Positions 15,914 through 25,329 of a stretch of DNA of 64,000 nucleotides are shown here, one piece after another. Position numbers and translations under genes: made by a program. Source of the DNA: Candidatus Binatia bacterium (GTDB lineage Bacteria > Desulfobacterota > Binatia > UBA9968 > JAJDTQ01); assembly GCA_951813575.1 (NCBI GenBank), contig OX638375.1, forward strand, positions 2,681,042 to 2,745,041, written 5' to 3'. Every line of letters begins with the position of its first letter. The first letter of the stretch is position 1. The notes under the pieces were generated by a model. It searched no databases. It saw only the letters and a program-made list of their open reading frames with translations, and was not told where the DNA came from.

Positions 15914-17293
15914 ATGGGCTCCCCAAGTCTGATACTCGCGTTGCTGGGCCTGAGCTCCGTCAGCTACTATCTGGGCTGGCGTCGCTCCATCTCCCTGGCC
16001 CAGGGGGCTGTCCGCAATCTGCACTCCCTTCCCGGCTACCATGGTCTCTACACCGCCCTCTGGGCCGCGGTCCCGGCGCTTCTTCTGCTCTGCATCGGAG
16101 TGACCCTCAAGGGCCCCATCGTCACCTCGATCGTGGTTTCCGACCTGCCGGCGGAGGTCCAGAGCCTGCCGCCGGAACGGCTCAATCTGGTCATCAACGA
16201 CATCCGGAATCTGGCCTCGGGAAACATCGCTTCCCGGAAAAGCCCCGCCATGGTGGCCGCGGCGGACCGTTACGTCCGTCTCCAGGGATACGCAGCCATC
16301 GCCGTCACCGTGGCCGTCCTGGTATTGGGCGTGTTCTGCGGCGCCATCGCGTGGCGCACCATCCAACCCGGGAAGCGGGCTCGAAACGCGGTCGAACGAA
16401 CCATCCTGGGCTTCCTGATGGCGAGCTCCACCATCGCGATCCTCACCACCGTGGGGATCGTGCTTTCGGTGCTGTTCGAGTCGCTCCGTTTCTTCCAGGC
16501 GGTGCCGGTGACCGACTTCATCTTCGGCACCGAGTGGAGCCCGCAGATGGCCATTCGAGCCGACCAGGTGGGCGCGTCCGGCGCCTTCGGCGCCATTCCG
16601 CTGTTCGCCGGCACGCTGCTCATCTCCTTCATCGCCATGGTGGTGGCCGTACCGGTGGGCTTGATGTCGGCCATCTATCTGGCCGAGTACGCGCGGCCAC
16701 GGGTGCGGGCGGTGGTCAAGCCGTTGCTCGAGGTTTTGGCGGGTATCCCCACCGTGGTCTACGGCTTCTTCGCGGCCTTGACGGTGGCGCCGTTCATGCG
16801 TGGAATGGGCGAGAGCCTGGGCCTCGACGTGGCCTCCGAGAGCGCCATGGCCGCCGGCCTGGTCATGGGGGTGATGATCATCCCGTTCGTCTCTTCGCTG
16901 TCCGATGACGTGATCAACGCGGTGCCGCAGGCCATGCGCGACGGCGCCTACGCGCTCGGCTCCACCCGGTCCGAGACCATCAAGAAGGTGGTCATCCCCG
17001 CCGCCCTCCCGGGCATCGTCGGCGGCGTTCTGCTGGCGGTTTCGCGCGCCATCGGGGAGACCATGATCGTCGTCATGGCCGCCGGCCTGGCCGCGAACCT
17101 CACCGCCAATCCGCTCAAGGCGGTGACCACCGTCACGGTCCAGATCGTGACGCTGCTGACCGGCGATCAGGAGTTCGACAGTCCGAAGACGCTGGCTGCG
17201 TTCGCGTTGGGGCTGGTGCTCTTCGTCGTCACCCTGGGCCTGAACGTCATTGCCCTGCAGGTGGTGCGGAAATACCGGGAGCAGTACGAGTAG
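15914..17293 (+). CDS. pstC: Phosphate ABC transporter permease PstC
   Basis: A 459-residue inner-membrane protein, longer than the about 320-residue E. coli PstC. An N-terminal extension (two to three helices plus a loop, about 1-150) precedes the standard permease core (six helices, about 175-450). The ATPase-docking EAA loop includes DGAYALGSTRSETIKKVVIPAALPG (near 350-375), and IGETM follows. The long N-terminal form is usual in alphaproteobacteria. It couples PstB ATP hydrolysis to phosphate passage. Ends 2 nt before pstA. Confidence 0.95.
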   Translation: MGSPSLILALLGLSSVSYYLGWRRSISLAQGAVRNLHSLPGYHGLYTALWAAVPALLLLCIGVTLKGPIVTSIVVSDLPAEVQSLPPERLNLVINDIRNLASGNIASRKSPAMVAAADRYVRLQGYAAIAVTVAVLVLGVFCGAIAWRTIQPGKRARNAVERTILGFLMASSTIAILTTVGIVLSVLFESLRFFQAVPVTDFIFGTEWSPQMAIRADQVGASGAFGAIPLFAGTLLISFIAMVVAVPVGLMSAIYLAEYARPRVRAVVKPLLEVLAGIPTVVYGFFAALTVAPFMRGMGESLGLDVASESAMAAGLVMGVMIIPFVSSLSDDVINAVPQAMRDGAYALGSTRSETIKKVVIPAALPGIVGGVLLAVSRAIGETMIVVMAAGLAANLTANPLKAVTTVTVQIVTLLTGDQEFDSPKTLAAFALGLVLFVVTLGLNVIALQVVRKYREQYE

Positions 17294-17295
17294 TC

Positions 17296-18585
17296 ATGGC
17301 AACCCCCCCGAAAAGCACCATCGAACGCGTGCGCGCCACCCTGGCCCGCCGGAACCGGGCGGAACGCCGCTTCAAGAACCTGGGGCGCGCGGCGGTGCTC
17401 CTGGGGCTCGTGTTCCTGGTGCTGATGTTCGTCAACATCATTTCCACCGGCTACCCTGCTTTCTGGCAGACCTACGTGAAGCTGCCGGTCTACTTCGATC
17501 CGCAGGTGGTCGACCCACAGGGTAACCGTGATCGTGAGACCCTCGGGTCCGCGGACTACGGCGCCCTGGTCAAGGCGTCGGTGCGTTCGCTCTTCCCCGA
17601 AGTGGAGGGGAGACGGGACCGCCGGGACGTCGCCAAGCTGGCGAGCCGGGGAACTGTTTTCCAGCTTCGCCGCATGGTCCTGGCCGATCCCTCGCTGGTA
17701 GGCGTCAGGACCGAGATCTGGGTGCCCGTCGACGACGACTACGACATGCTCCACAAGGGCAACGTCGACCGGACGCTGCCGGAGGCGGACCGGCGGCTGT
17801 CCGACAGAAAGATCGGGTGGTTCGATCGGCTCATCGCCGAAGGGCGCATCGAATCGCGTTTCAACGCCACTTTCTTTCAGGCGGGCGATTCCCGGGAGCC
17901 GGAGCTTGCGGGCATCTGGGGCGCGGCCATGGGGTCGTTCTTCATGCTGGTGGTGACGCTGTCCTTGTCGTTCCCGCTCGGCGTGGCCACCGCCGTCTAT
18001 CTGGAGGAGTTCGCTCCCAGGAATCGCGTGACCAGTCTCATCGAGGTCAACATCAACAACCTGGCGGCGGTGCCGTCCATCGTCTTCGGACTGCTGGGCC
18101 TGGCGGTGTTCATCAACCTGTTCGGCCTGCCGCGCTCCGCGCCGCTGGTGGGCGGGCTGGTCCTTACGCTGATGACGCTGCCCACCATCATCATCGCCGG
18201 GCGGGCGGCGCTCACGTCCGTGCCGCCCTCGATTCGGGAAGCGGCCCTGGGGATAGGCGCGTCCAAGTTGCAGATGATCGTGCACCACGTGTTGCCTCTG
18301 GCCATGCCCGGCATGCTGACCGGCACCATCATCGGCATGGCCCGGGCTCTGGGAGAGACCGCGCCGCTGCTGATGATCGGGATGGTGGCGTTCGTGGTGG
18401 ATATCCCCCAGAGCGTGACGGATGCGGCGACCGCGCTGCCGGTGCAGATCTTTCTATGGCTGGACAGCCCCGAACGCGCGTTCGTGGAGCGGGCTTCCGC
18501 GGCGATCATGGTGTTGCTGGCGTTTCTCATCGCCATGAACGCCCTGGCCATCGTGCTGCGGCGGCGCTTTGAAAGACGCTGGTAG
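17296..18585 (+). CDS. pstA: Phosphate ABC transporter permease PstA
   Basis: A 429-residue inner-membrane permease. A first helix (about 34-53) is followed by a large periplasmic insert (about 55-200) and then the five-helix core; the EAA loop is IREAALGIGASKLQMIVHHV (about 314-333) and ALGETAPLLMIG marks the next helix. The insert after helix 1 matches the long PstA of alphaproteobacterial type, in step with the long PstC. The start is 2 nt past the pstC stop, so translation is coupled. Pairs with PstC to form the channel. Confidence 0.95.
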   Translation: MATPPKSTIERVRATLARRNRAERRFKNLGRAAVLLGLVFLVLMFVNIISTGYPAFWQTYVKLPVYFDPQVVDPQGNRDRETLGSADYGALVKASVRSLFPEVEGRRDRRDVAKLASRGTVFQLRRMVLADPSLVGVRTEIWVPVDDDYDMLHKGNVDRTLPEADRRLSDRKIGWFDRLIAEGRIESRFNATFFQAGDSREPELAGIWGAAMGSFFMLVVTLSLSFPLGVATAVYLEEFAPRNRVTSLIEVNINNLAAVPSIVFGLLGLAVFINLFGLPRSAPLVGGLVLTLMTLPTIIIAGRAALTSVPPSIREAALGIGASKLQMIVHHVLPLAMPGMLTGTIIGMARALGETAPLLMIGMVAFVVDIPQSVTDAATALPVQIFLWLDSPERAFVERASAAIMVLLAFLIAMNALAIVLRRRFERRW

Positions 18586-18636
18586 CGAGAGGCTGGCAAA
18601 ACTGGCACAAACAAAGCAGTTCAGGAGACGCCGATT

Positions 18637-19515
<879 letters not shown>

Positions 19516-19724
19516 TCGGCCAATCACACAGAACCGCCGCCCACGCCCCATCCCGGGCAGCCGGACCGTGACCCCGTCCGTTCGGCGCAGCCCTGGAGCG
19601 TGCGGCGTAACTCCCTGGCGAGAGGTCGCGTCACCCCTGGCGAGCCGGCCCCCGCCAACGTCACCCCGGGCTCGACCCGGGGTCCAGGCGGGGCGAGGCG
19701 GCGGGGGAATGCCGCCCTCCGTCT
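19516..19724. repeat. Spacer with one dispersed repeat unit (19660-19690)
   Basis: Bases 19660-19690 match the core unit at 4686-4716 in 30 of 31 positions (gtcaccccggg...tccaggcg). Only a single arm is seen here, without its inverted partner, so it is a solo copy. No clear Rho-independent terminator for pstB was found in the rest of this spacer. Confidence 0.75.
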
Positions 19725-20651
19725 TCAATTGCCCGTGACAGAATCCACCTCGCCGAACAGCGCTACGAGCCGTTCCAACGCCGCGGGCGGAAGCGGCGGC
19801 TCAAGCGCCGCCGCGATGTTCGCCTCCAGGTGCTCCTCATCACCGGTGCCCGTCAGCACCACGTCCGCCCCCGGCTCGTGCACACAGAAACGGTAGGCCG
19901 CCTCGGTCAGGTTCCCGGCGCACCCATTCTCCGTGAGGAAGCCGAGGTCCGCGCCCGGCTCCACGAGGCCGCGCTGTTCCATCTCCCGCAGCAGCTTCTC
20001 GAGACTGGCCGGCTGGCTCAACGCCCGCCTCACCGCGAACATCACCAGTGTGCCCACGCCCTTCTCCAGGGTCAGCGGAAACACGCTCCGGCGCGCGGAC
20101 GGGTTCAGCAGGTTGAAGCCCACCATGATCACGTCCCACCAGGGGTCCTGAAGGCCCCGCTGCAGCATCTCGTGGCGCGGGTTGGCCGGAAACTCCTCCG
20201 TAATGCCCACGGCGCGGATCTTGCCCGCCTCGCGCAGTTCCGTCAGCACAGGCGCCATAACGTCCGCCGCGAACCGGTAGCGCGCGTCGCCCACGCCGTG
20301 GAGATGAAAGACGTCCACGTAGTCCGTGCCCAGCCGCTTCAGGCTCGCCTCCACTCCCGCACGCATGGTCCCAGCGGGGTCCGCTTCGCCCGGCTCCGGC
20401 ATGATCTTCTTGGTGGAAACCACCACCCGGTCCCTGGGGACGCCGCGGATGGCCGCCCCGACGATCTCCTCCGTGCCGTAGTTTTCCGCGGTATCGAGGA
20501 AGTTGACGCCCAGGTCCAGCGCCTTCCGCACCAGCCGGACGGAATGGTCCGTGCCCTTTCCCGCCCGCTGTCCGAGCCGGCTCGGCCCGCCGCAACCCAG
20601 TCCGACGACGCTCACCCGGAGCCCGGTGTTGCCGAGATTGGTGTAGTTCAT
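19725..20651 (-). CDS. Aldo/keto reductase
   Basis: A 308-residue (beta/alpha)8 oxidoreductase. Visible are GLGCGGPSRLG near 16-26, NFLDTAENYG near 49-58 (catalytic Asp and Tyr), VVVSTKKI with the catalytic Lys, and VDVFHLHGVG with the His, completing the Asp-Tyr-Lys-His tetrad. It should use NADPH to reduce an aldehyde or ketone. ATG 20651 (MNYTNLGNTGLRVS) is the usual family start; the 17 residues upstream in frame are unconserved. The C-terminal part has the extra LTENGCAG segment seen in a subgroup with larger C-terminal domains. Neighbours do not indicate the substrate. Confidence 0.9.
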   Translation of the reverse strand: MNYTNLGNTGLRVSVVGLGCGGPSRLGQRAGKGTDHSVRLVRKALDLGVNFLDTAENYGTEEIVGAAIRGVPRDRVVVSTKKIMPEPGEADPAGTMRAGVEASLKRLGTDYVDVFHLHGVGDARYRFAADVMAPVLTELREAGKIRAVGITEEFPANPRHEMLQRGLQDPWWDVIMVGFNLLNPSARRSVFPLTLEKGVGTLVMFAVRRALSQPASLEKLLREMEQRGLVEPGADLGFLTENGCAGNLTEAAYRFCVHEPGADVVLTGTGDEEHLEANIAAALEPPLPPAALERLVALFGEVDSVTGN

Positions 20652-20779
20652 GGTACTCTTTCGTTGGTATCCAGCCGGCTTGCAGGGCGGAACCGGCCCC
20701 AAGTCGTTGGGGACAAGCCACCCTTCTTCCAGGATCTTTTCTTAACGTATTTCGGCCGCGAGTTGACTTGCAAGCCGAC

Positions 20780-21388
20780 ATGTCGAATCCTCGAAAGATG
20801 TTGCGCGCTGTCACGGCGACTCTGGCCGCATTGCTGCTTGCGCTCTCACTGACGGCTTCGCGGGCGCCGGCCAATCCTCACGTCTGGGTCGAGGCCAGGA
20901 TGGCGTTCGAGATCGATGAGCACCGGGTCAAGGGGCTCACGTTCGTGTGGCGGTTCGACGACTACTACAGCTCCAACACCATCCGGTCCTACGACCGGGA
21001 CCGCGACGGTGCGTTCACGCCCGCGGAGATGCGAGCGCTTCGCGCCGGTACGTTCGATCCGCTCGGCCGGTCCGACTACCACGTGCACGTGTGGGCGGGG
21101 GGCGGAAGACGCGAAGGCCACGCCATCGATCGCTTCACGGCGAGTATCGAGGAGGGGCGGCTCGTCATCGAATTTTCGGTGCCCGTCACACCGCCGGCCG
21201 ATCCGGGTGAAGGTCCCGTGATCGTCAGCCTGTTCGATCGCAGGAACGTGGTGGACTTCAGCTTCCGCTCGTCGGGCTTCCTGGGAGTGGCGGGAGAGTT
21301 GAAGCCGGGCTGCAAATTTAGGGTCGGGCGCGGCAAAGGTGAGCAGTCCGGCCATCCCCGGCCCATAACGCTCAGGTGCGGAGGCTGA
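20780..21388 (+). CDS. DUF1007 family periplasmic protein
   Basis: A 202-residue exported protein with a signal peptide (hydrophobic about 9-23, SRAPA/NPH). NPHVWVEARMAFEID and FVWRFDDYYSS are hallmark DUF1007 blocks. DRDRDGAFTPAEM looks like a small EF-hand-like acidic loop. DUF1007 proteins almost always precede a NicO-type metal permease and are thought to be its periplasmic partner. ATG 20780 was chosen over an upstream TTG because it gives a normal signal peptide. It ends 3 nt before the NicO gene. The metal (Ni, Co or Zn) cannot be told from sequence. Confidence 0.88.
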   Translation: MSNPRKMLRAVTATLAALLLALSLTASRAPANPHVWVEARMAFEIDEHRVKGLTFVWRFDDYYSSNTIRSYDRDRDGAFTPAEMRALRAGTFDPLGRSDYHVHVWAGGGRREGHAIDRFTASIEEGRLVIEFSVPVTPPADPGEGPVIVSLFDRRNVVDFSFRSSGFLGVAGELKPGCKFRVGRGKGEQSGHPRPITLRCGG

Positions 21389-21391
21389 ACC

Positions 21392-22402
21392 GTGACCATC
21401 GGACCGCCGCACAGGAACCGAGGGCCGGGACCGGCCGCATTGCTGATGCTGGCGGGCATCGCATTGCTCGCGGGACTGCTTGCCGCATCGCCGTTGATGT
21501 CCCAGACGACGGCCGTGACGCCGGAAATCGAAATCGTCGAGGACGACGGCGGCGCGCTCGCGACGCTCACCGAATACATCAAGAACTTCCAGCGCCGCGC
21601 CAACACCGAGATCGCTACCTACATGAAGGCCATCGAGCGCGGTGAGGACCTTGGGGCATTGTTCTTCGGCCTCGCCATCGCCTTCGCCTATGGCATCTTC
21701 CACGCCTTCGGGCCGGGACACGGGAAATTCATCATCGTTTCGTACTTCCTCGGACGGCAAGCGCGAGTGACGCGCGGCGTGGTCATGGCCGTGCAAGTGG
21801 CGATTGTCCACGTCATCGCGGCTATTGTCATTGTCTGGCTGGCGGACACCGTCCTCCGGGCCGGTTTCGGGATCGGACTCTCCGAAGTGCCGGGTGTACG
21901 GGCTGCGAGTTTTCTCATCATCGTCGGGATCGGCTTGTACATGATGTACCAGGCCGTGCGGACGTCGAGGGCTGCGGTTCCCGACGGCGGCGACGGTCAT
22001 GGACACAGCCACGACCGTGGGCATTCGCACGGCCAGGGCGACGGTCACGGCCACGAGCAAAGCCACGGCGGCCAGGTCGAAGGCGGCCTCCTGGCGCTGG
22101 CGGCGGGCATGGTCCCCTGTCCGGGAGCCGTTCTGATCATGCTGTACGCGGTGGCCAACGACATGATCTACCCGGGTTTCCTGCTCGTGGCTGCGATGTC
22201 GCTCGGGATCGGGTCGTCGATTTGCGCGGTGGGAGTCGGAACGATTCTCGCCAGGCAGTTCGCCATGCAGTTCATGGAACGGTCGGGTAGCAGCCGGCGC
22301 GCGGCCGCGCTGCGCACGACGTTGAACTACGCCGGGGCCACCTTCGTGACCCTCGTCGGACTGGTATCCTTCATCGCGTTTCTCGACGTGCCGCTGGGGT
22401 GA
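21392..22402 (+). CDS. NicO/RcnA-type metal transporter
   Basis: A 336-residue inner-membrane protein with a first helix (about 17-36), a periplasmic stretch, and about six more helices. HAFGPGHGK near 109-117 is the signature of the NicO family (nickel/cobalt permease and RcnA exporter). A cytoplasmic loop near 200-228 is rich in histidine (GHGHSHDRGHSHGQ...), a probable metal-binding segment. PCPGAV near 247 marks the second conserved block. The GTG start has GGAGG about 8 nt upstream. Direction of transport is not known from sequence. Confidence 0.9.
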   Translation: MTIGPPHRNRGPGPAALLMLAGIALLAGLLAASPLMSQTTAVTPEIEIVEDDGGALATLTEYIKNFQRRANTEIATYMKAIERGEDLGALFFGLAIAFAYGIFHAFGPGHGKFIIVSYFLGRQARVTRGVVMAVQVAIVHVIAAIVIVWLADTVLRAGFGIGLSEVPGVRAASFLIIVGIGLYMMYQAVRTSRAAVPDGGDGHGHSHDRGHSHGQGDGHGHEQSHGGQVEGGLLALAAGMVPCPGAVLIMLYAVANDMIYPGFLLVAAMSLGIGSSICAVGVGTILARQFAMQFMERSGSSRRAAALRTTLNYAGATFVTLVGLVSFIAFLDVPLG

Positions 22403-22405
22403 GCC

Positions 22406-22486
22406 AAGGTCATCCGGGTGAACGGCCATGCCATGCAATGCCGGGTGACCACCGAGAACCCGGAAAACAACTTCATTCCGAACGGC
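22406..22486 (+). pseudogene. Pyruvate carboxylase (biotin carboxylase domain) fragment
   Basis: The frame starting at 22406 reads KVIRVNGHAMQCRVTTENPE then NNFIPNG, matching the conserved GHAIQCRVTTEDPENNFIPD block of pyruvate carboxylase. Similarity breaks off on both sides and no start or ribosome site is present. It is a short relic adjoining the NicO stop, evidence of an old deletion or rearrangement. Confidence 0.65.
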
Positions 22487-22577
22487 GTCGGTTACACCAC
22501 CTACCCGGATGAGGCGGCCCCGGAAACGTGCCGCGGACCAAGCGGGACTTCGGAAAGATGAGGTGTACTTGAGAATC

Positions 22578-22609
22578 CGGTGTATTGGTGTTACGGTGTA
22601 TTGGTGCTT
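22578..22609. repeat. 16-bp direct repeat before the RHH antitoxin gene
   Basis: cggtgtattggtgtta (22578-22593) is followed at once by cggtgtattggtgctt (22594-22609), 14 of 16 identical. It lies 21 nt before the antitoxin ATG, where ribbon-helix-helix antitoxins usually bind tandem sites. Confidence 0.6.
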
Positions 22610-22630
22610 TATGGACGGAGTGTGTGACGC

Positions 22631-22870
22631 ATGACACGTTTGACCATCACCTTGGCGGACCGAACGCACCGCGCCCTGAAGGAGGCGGCGGCACGACAGG
22701 GTCGTTCCATGGCAGCGATTATTGAAGAGAGCCTGGAAATAAGGGGCATCCGGCCCTTGGACACTGCCCGGGAGATCGTCGCCAGCGTACGGGAGAGGTC
22801 CGTCCTCGACGCCGACGCTGCTATGGCGCTGGCGGTGAAGGAGACAAGGCTTCATCGGAAGGGGCGGTAG
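22631..22870 (+). CDS. Ribbon-helix-helix antitoxin (VapB-like)
   Basis: A 79-residue protein. The N-terminal strand RLTITLADRTHRALKEAAARQGRS is a ribbon-helix-helix DNA-binding region (about 3-45); the C-terminal part (SVRERSVLDADAAMALAVKETRLHR) would wrap the toxin. Its closeness to a PIN-domain gene 34 nt downstream identifies a type II toxin-antitoxin pair. It probably represses its own operon through the upstream 16-bp repeats. Confidence 0.8.
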   Translation: MTRLTITLADRTHRALKEAAARQGRSMAAIIEESLEIRGIRPLDTAREIVASVRERSVLDADAAMALAVKETRLHRKGR

Positions 22871-22904
22871 CGCTGCCCGGACGGCGACGGGGTGGGGTCG
22901 GTGA

Positions 22905-23327
22905 ATGCCGAGAATTTGCGTTGTCGACACCAACGTTGTCGTGTCGGGTTTGATCGCCGCGGGTTCAAGCAGCCCGCCGGCGCGAATTCTGAATGCGATG
23001 CTCGATGGTAGTCTCATGTACCTGATGTCGTACCAGCTGCTCGACGAATACGCGGTCGTGCTGGGTCGACCGGCGATTGTCCGGGCCCATGGGCTCACCC
23101 CGGACACGGTTGACCGGTTGCTCACGGAGCTGGTTGCGAACTCCATCTGGCGCGAGCCCAATCCCATCGCCGGCGCTCCAGACCCCGGAGACGACCACCT
23201 GTGGGCGTTGCTGGCCCGCGAACCAACGGCACAACTGGTCACGGGTGACCGGCTGCTCTTGGAAAACCCACCGAGGGGCGTCTCGGTAGTTTCCCCTCGC
23301 GCGCTGGTGGATGCTCTTCTTCAGTGA
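22905..23327 (+). CDS. PIN-domain toxin (VapC-like ribonuclease)
   Basis: A 140-residue PIN-domain protein of the COG1569 type. Acidic residues expected at the Mg site are in place: VVDTNV (Asp8), LLDEY (Glu), DPGDDHLWALL and VTGD. Such toxins cleave specific RNAs (often tRNA) when the antitoxin is lost. The protein is the second gene of the pair with the RHH antitoxin. The GTGAATGCCGAG context gives a usable site before ATG 22905. The domain looks complete, so activity is plausible. Confidence 0.85.
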   Translation: MPRICVVDTNVVVSGLIAAGSSSPPARILNAMLDGSLMYLMSYQLLDEYAVVLGRPAIVRAHGLTPDTVDRLLTELVANSIWREPNPIAGAPDPGDDHLWALLAREPTAQLVTGDRLLLENPPRGVSVVSPRALVDALLQ

Positions 23328-23363
23328 AGACATCGGCGAGCCCCGGTAGCGGCAGACGAGCTG

Positions 23364-25289
23364 CTATCGGGTTCCCGTGCGGCTCAGGTGTTCCTCAAGA
23401 AATGCCTCAATCGAGTTGATGATCCTCGGGTTCGTGATGTTGTGAGCGGCACTTTCGAACTCCACGAGTTCCACCGATTTGCCCCCTTCCTTCAGCAGAT
23501 GGAACATCTCCTGGGATTGGGACGCCGGGATACGCCGATCGCGAGATCCCGCGATCAACTGGACCGGCGCGACGATTCGATCGGTGTTGTTGATCGGCGA
23601 AATTTCGGCCAACGCCAACACGGGCACATCACGGCTCCCGAGGAATTCACGCCAAATCGCGCGGTTGACGGGCCGGTGCCAGTCGGTTTTCCAGAAATCG
23701 ACCGCATCGGTTATGGCGTTGATGGCGATTCCGGCCCTGAAGCTGTCAGGGTGGTGCGCCAGCATCACGAGTGTCAGAAATCCGCCGAAACTACCTCCAA
23801 ACAGCACGATCCCGTCGCGCGTGGCGTGCCCGTTCGCTATGGCCCATTCGGCGGCATCGAGGACGTCGTGCTGCATGCTCCCGAACACGGCGCCGTTCCC
23901 CGCCTCGAGAAAACTTCTTTCGTAACCGAGGGATCCGCGATAGTTGAGCCTGAGCACGGCGTAGCCCTTGCTGGCAAGGAACTGAACCACCGCCGAACCT
24001 GGCCAGAAATACCGGAGCCATGGGCCGCCATGAAGCATGAGGATCATCGGAGAGGGGCGAGGGGCCTCCGGATCCTGCGGCAAGGTCAGATAACCGTAGA
24101 GCCGCAGTCCGTCGCGCGCTGGAAACGTAACCGGTCGGGAGGGAGACGGCGGATGGCGATACGCCGCCAGAGAGCTGTCCGACAATTCCCGGGACGTATT
24201 CTTCTCGAGATCGAGAAAGTACCAGCTACGGTACAGGTACGGGTTGGCCACCGCGACGACGGCTGATTTCGCCACGAGGTCAATGCTTGTCAAATCGATG
24301 CGAGATGGTTTGCTGACTCTCCGGCGCAGAGCCTCGTATGCGGCCTCGAGCCTGTCATGAAAATGCACGACGACCTGGTAGCCCGGGTTGTAAGACACCA
24401 GTAAAGGCGTTCCCTCGCCGTCCTTGTCAAAAAGGATGATCGCCTTCGTCAGATCATAGCGATCGTGCTCGAAGAAGACCTTTTCCTCTCCCGTCTCGAC
24501 GTTCAGCCGGACCAGTGCGACCCTCTTGCGCTGCCGGTTGGAGAGTGCCCACACCGCACCATCCTTTTGCACGGATCCGATGGGAGCCAACTCGGTGTAA
24601 ACCGGGGTATAGTCGAACAGCGAGGTCCATTCCCCCGACGGCGTCAGGAGTTGGAACAAATATTGGCCGGCGGGCGATCCCTTGATCCTCGCGACGATAC
24701 GGCCCTCCGCCGTCGTGAGCCAGTTCAGGACGCCCCGGCCGTCCTCGATCAAGACCCGGCAGCGGGTCTTGATGTGGTGTTCACCGGAGTCCTGGCTCAA
24801 ATCGCAGCGGTAGAGCGGCTGACGGCCTCGCGAAGTTCTGGCGAGCAGGAAGGGAGCCGTACGCGAAGGAAAACGGACGACACTGGGCCCTTCGTCTGCC
24901 GGTATGGCTTCCGGCCCCGTAAGTGCAACCTCGTCGATTCGTTCGGCATCGGGGCCCAGTGACAGGCGGTATATCTTCTTGTCCTTGGCGACCGCGTAAG
25001 CAGTGTCGCTGCTTTCGCCCCAAACGGCTTGAATGAAGGAATGCGAAAGGAGACCGAAAGATCGCCCCGAGGCGGTTTCCACAACGTCGAAAAATGCACC
25101 GCCCTCGTGAGCGTTCAGAACGATCATCTTGGTGCCGTCATGTGACAGCACATGCCCCCTGGCCGAAGGCGGCGCATGAAGCTGACGCCTGGCCGCCGGG
25201 GCATCTCGGCAGCCCTCCAGCGCCATAGCCGCAACAAGGCCGATCAAGGCCAATACGCAGGAGAGACTCCGCCTCGGAGGGGGCTTCAC
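23364..25289 (-). CDS. S9 prolyl-oligopeptidase-family lipoprotein
   Basis: A 641-residue protein with an N-terminal secretion signal (PPPRRSLSCVLALIGLVAAMALEGC); the Cys after LEG is a possible lipidation site although Glu at -2 is unusual. Residues about 45-370 look like a beta-propeller, and about 395-640 an alpha/beta-hydrolase domain with the nucleophile GGSFGG near 493 and a late SAAHN His. Family members are serine peptidases or acyl-peptide hydrolases. GTG 25289 gives a normal signal peptide and no overlap with the ankyrin gene; a TTG at 25364 would add 25 polar residues. It is probably envelope-bound and acts on short peptides. Confidence 0.8.
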   Translation of the reverse strand: MKPPPRRSLSCVLALIGLVAAMALEGCRDAPAARRQLHAPPSARGHVLSHDGTKMIVLNAHEGGAFFDVVETASGRSFGLLSHSFIQAVWGESSDTAYAVAKDKKIYRLSLGPDAERIDEVALTGPEAIPADEGPSVVRFPSRTAPFLLARTSRGRQPLYRCDLSQDSGEHHIKTRCRVLIEDGRGVLNWLTTAEGRIVARIKGSPAGQYLFQLLTPSGEWTSLFDYTPVYTELAPIGSVQKDGAVWALSNRQRKRVALVRLNVETGEEKVFFEHDRYDLTKAIILFDKDGEGTPLLVSYNPGYQVVVHFHDRLEAAYEALRRRVSKPSRIDLTSIDLVAKSAVVAVANPYLYRSWYFLDLEKNTSRELSDSSLAAYRHPPSPSRPVTFPARDGLRLYGYLTLPQDPEAPRPSPMILMLHGGPWLRYFWPGSAVVQFLASKGYAVLRLNYRGSLGYERSFLEAGNGAVFGSMQHDVLDAAEWAIANGHATRDGIVLFGGSFGGFLTLVMLAHHPDSFRAGIAINAITDAVDFWKTDWHRPVNRAIWREFLGSRDVPVLALAEISPINNTDRIVAPVQLIAGSRDRRIPASQSQEMFHLLKEGGKSVELVEFESAAHNITNPRIINSIEAFLEEHLSRTGTR

Positions 25290-25329
25290 CGTCCGAGGGT
25301 ACGAGCCCCGGAACTCGTCGGCGACCGCG

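Noticed and set aside
20846..23242. 798-codon minus-strand open frame
   Set aside because: It runs opposite the DUF1007, NicO and toxin-antitoxin genes and shows only low-complexity polar sequence; the + strand genes have clear families.
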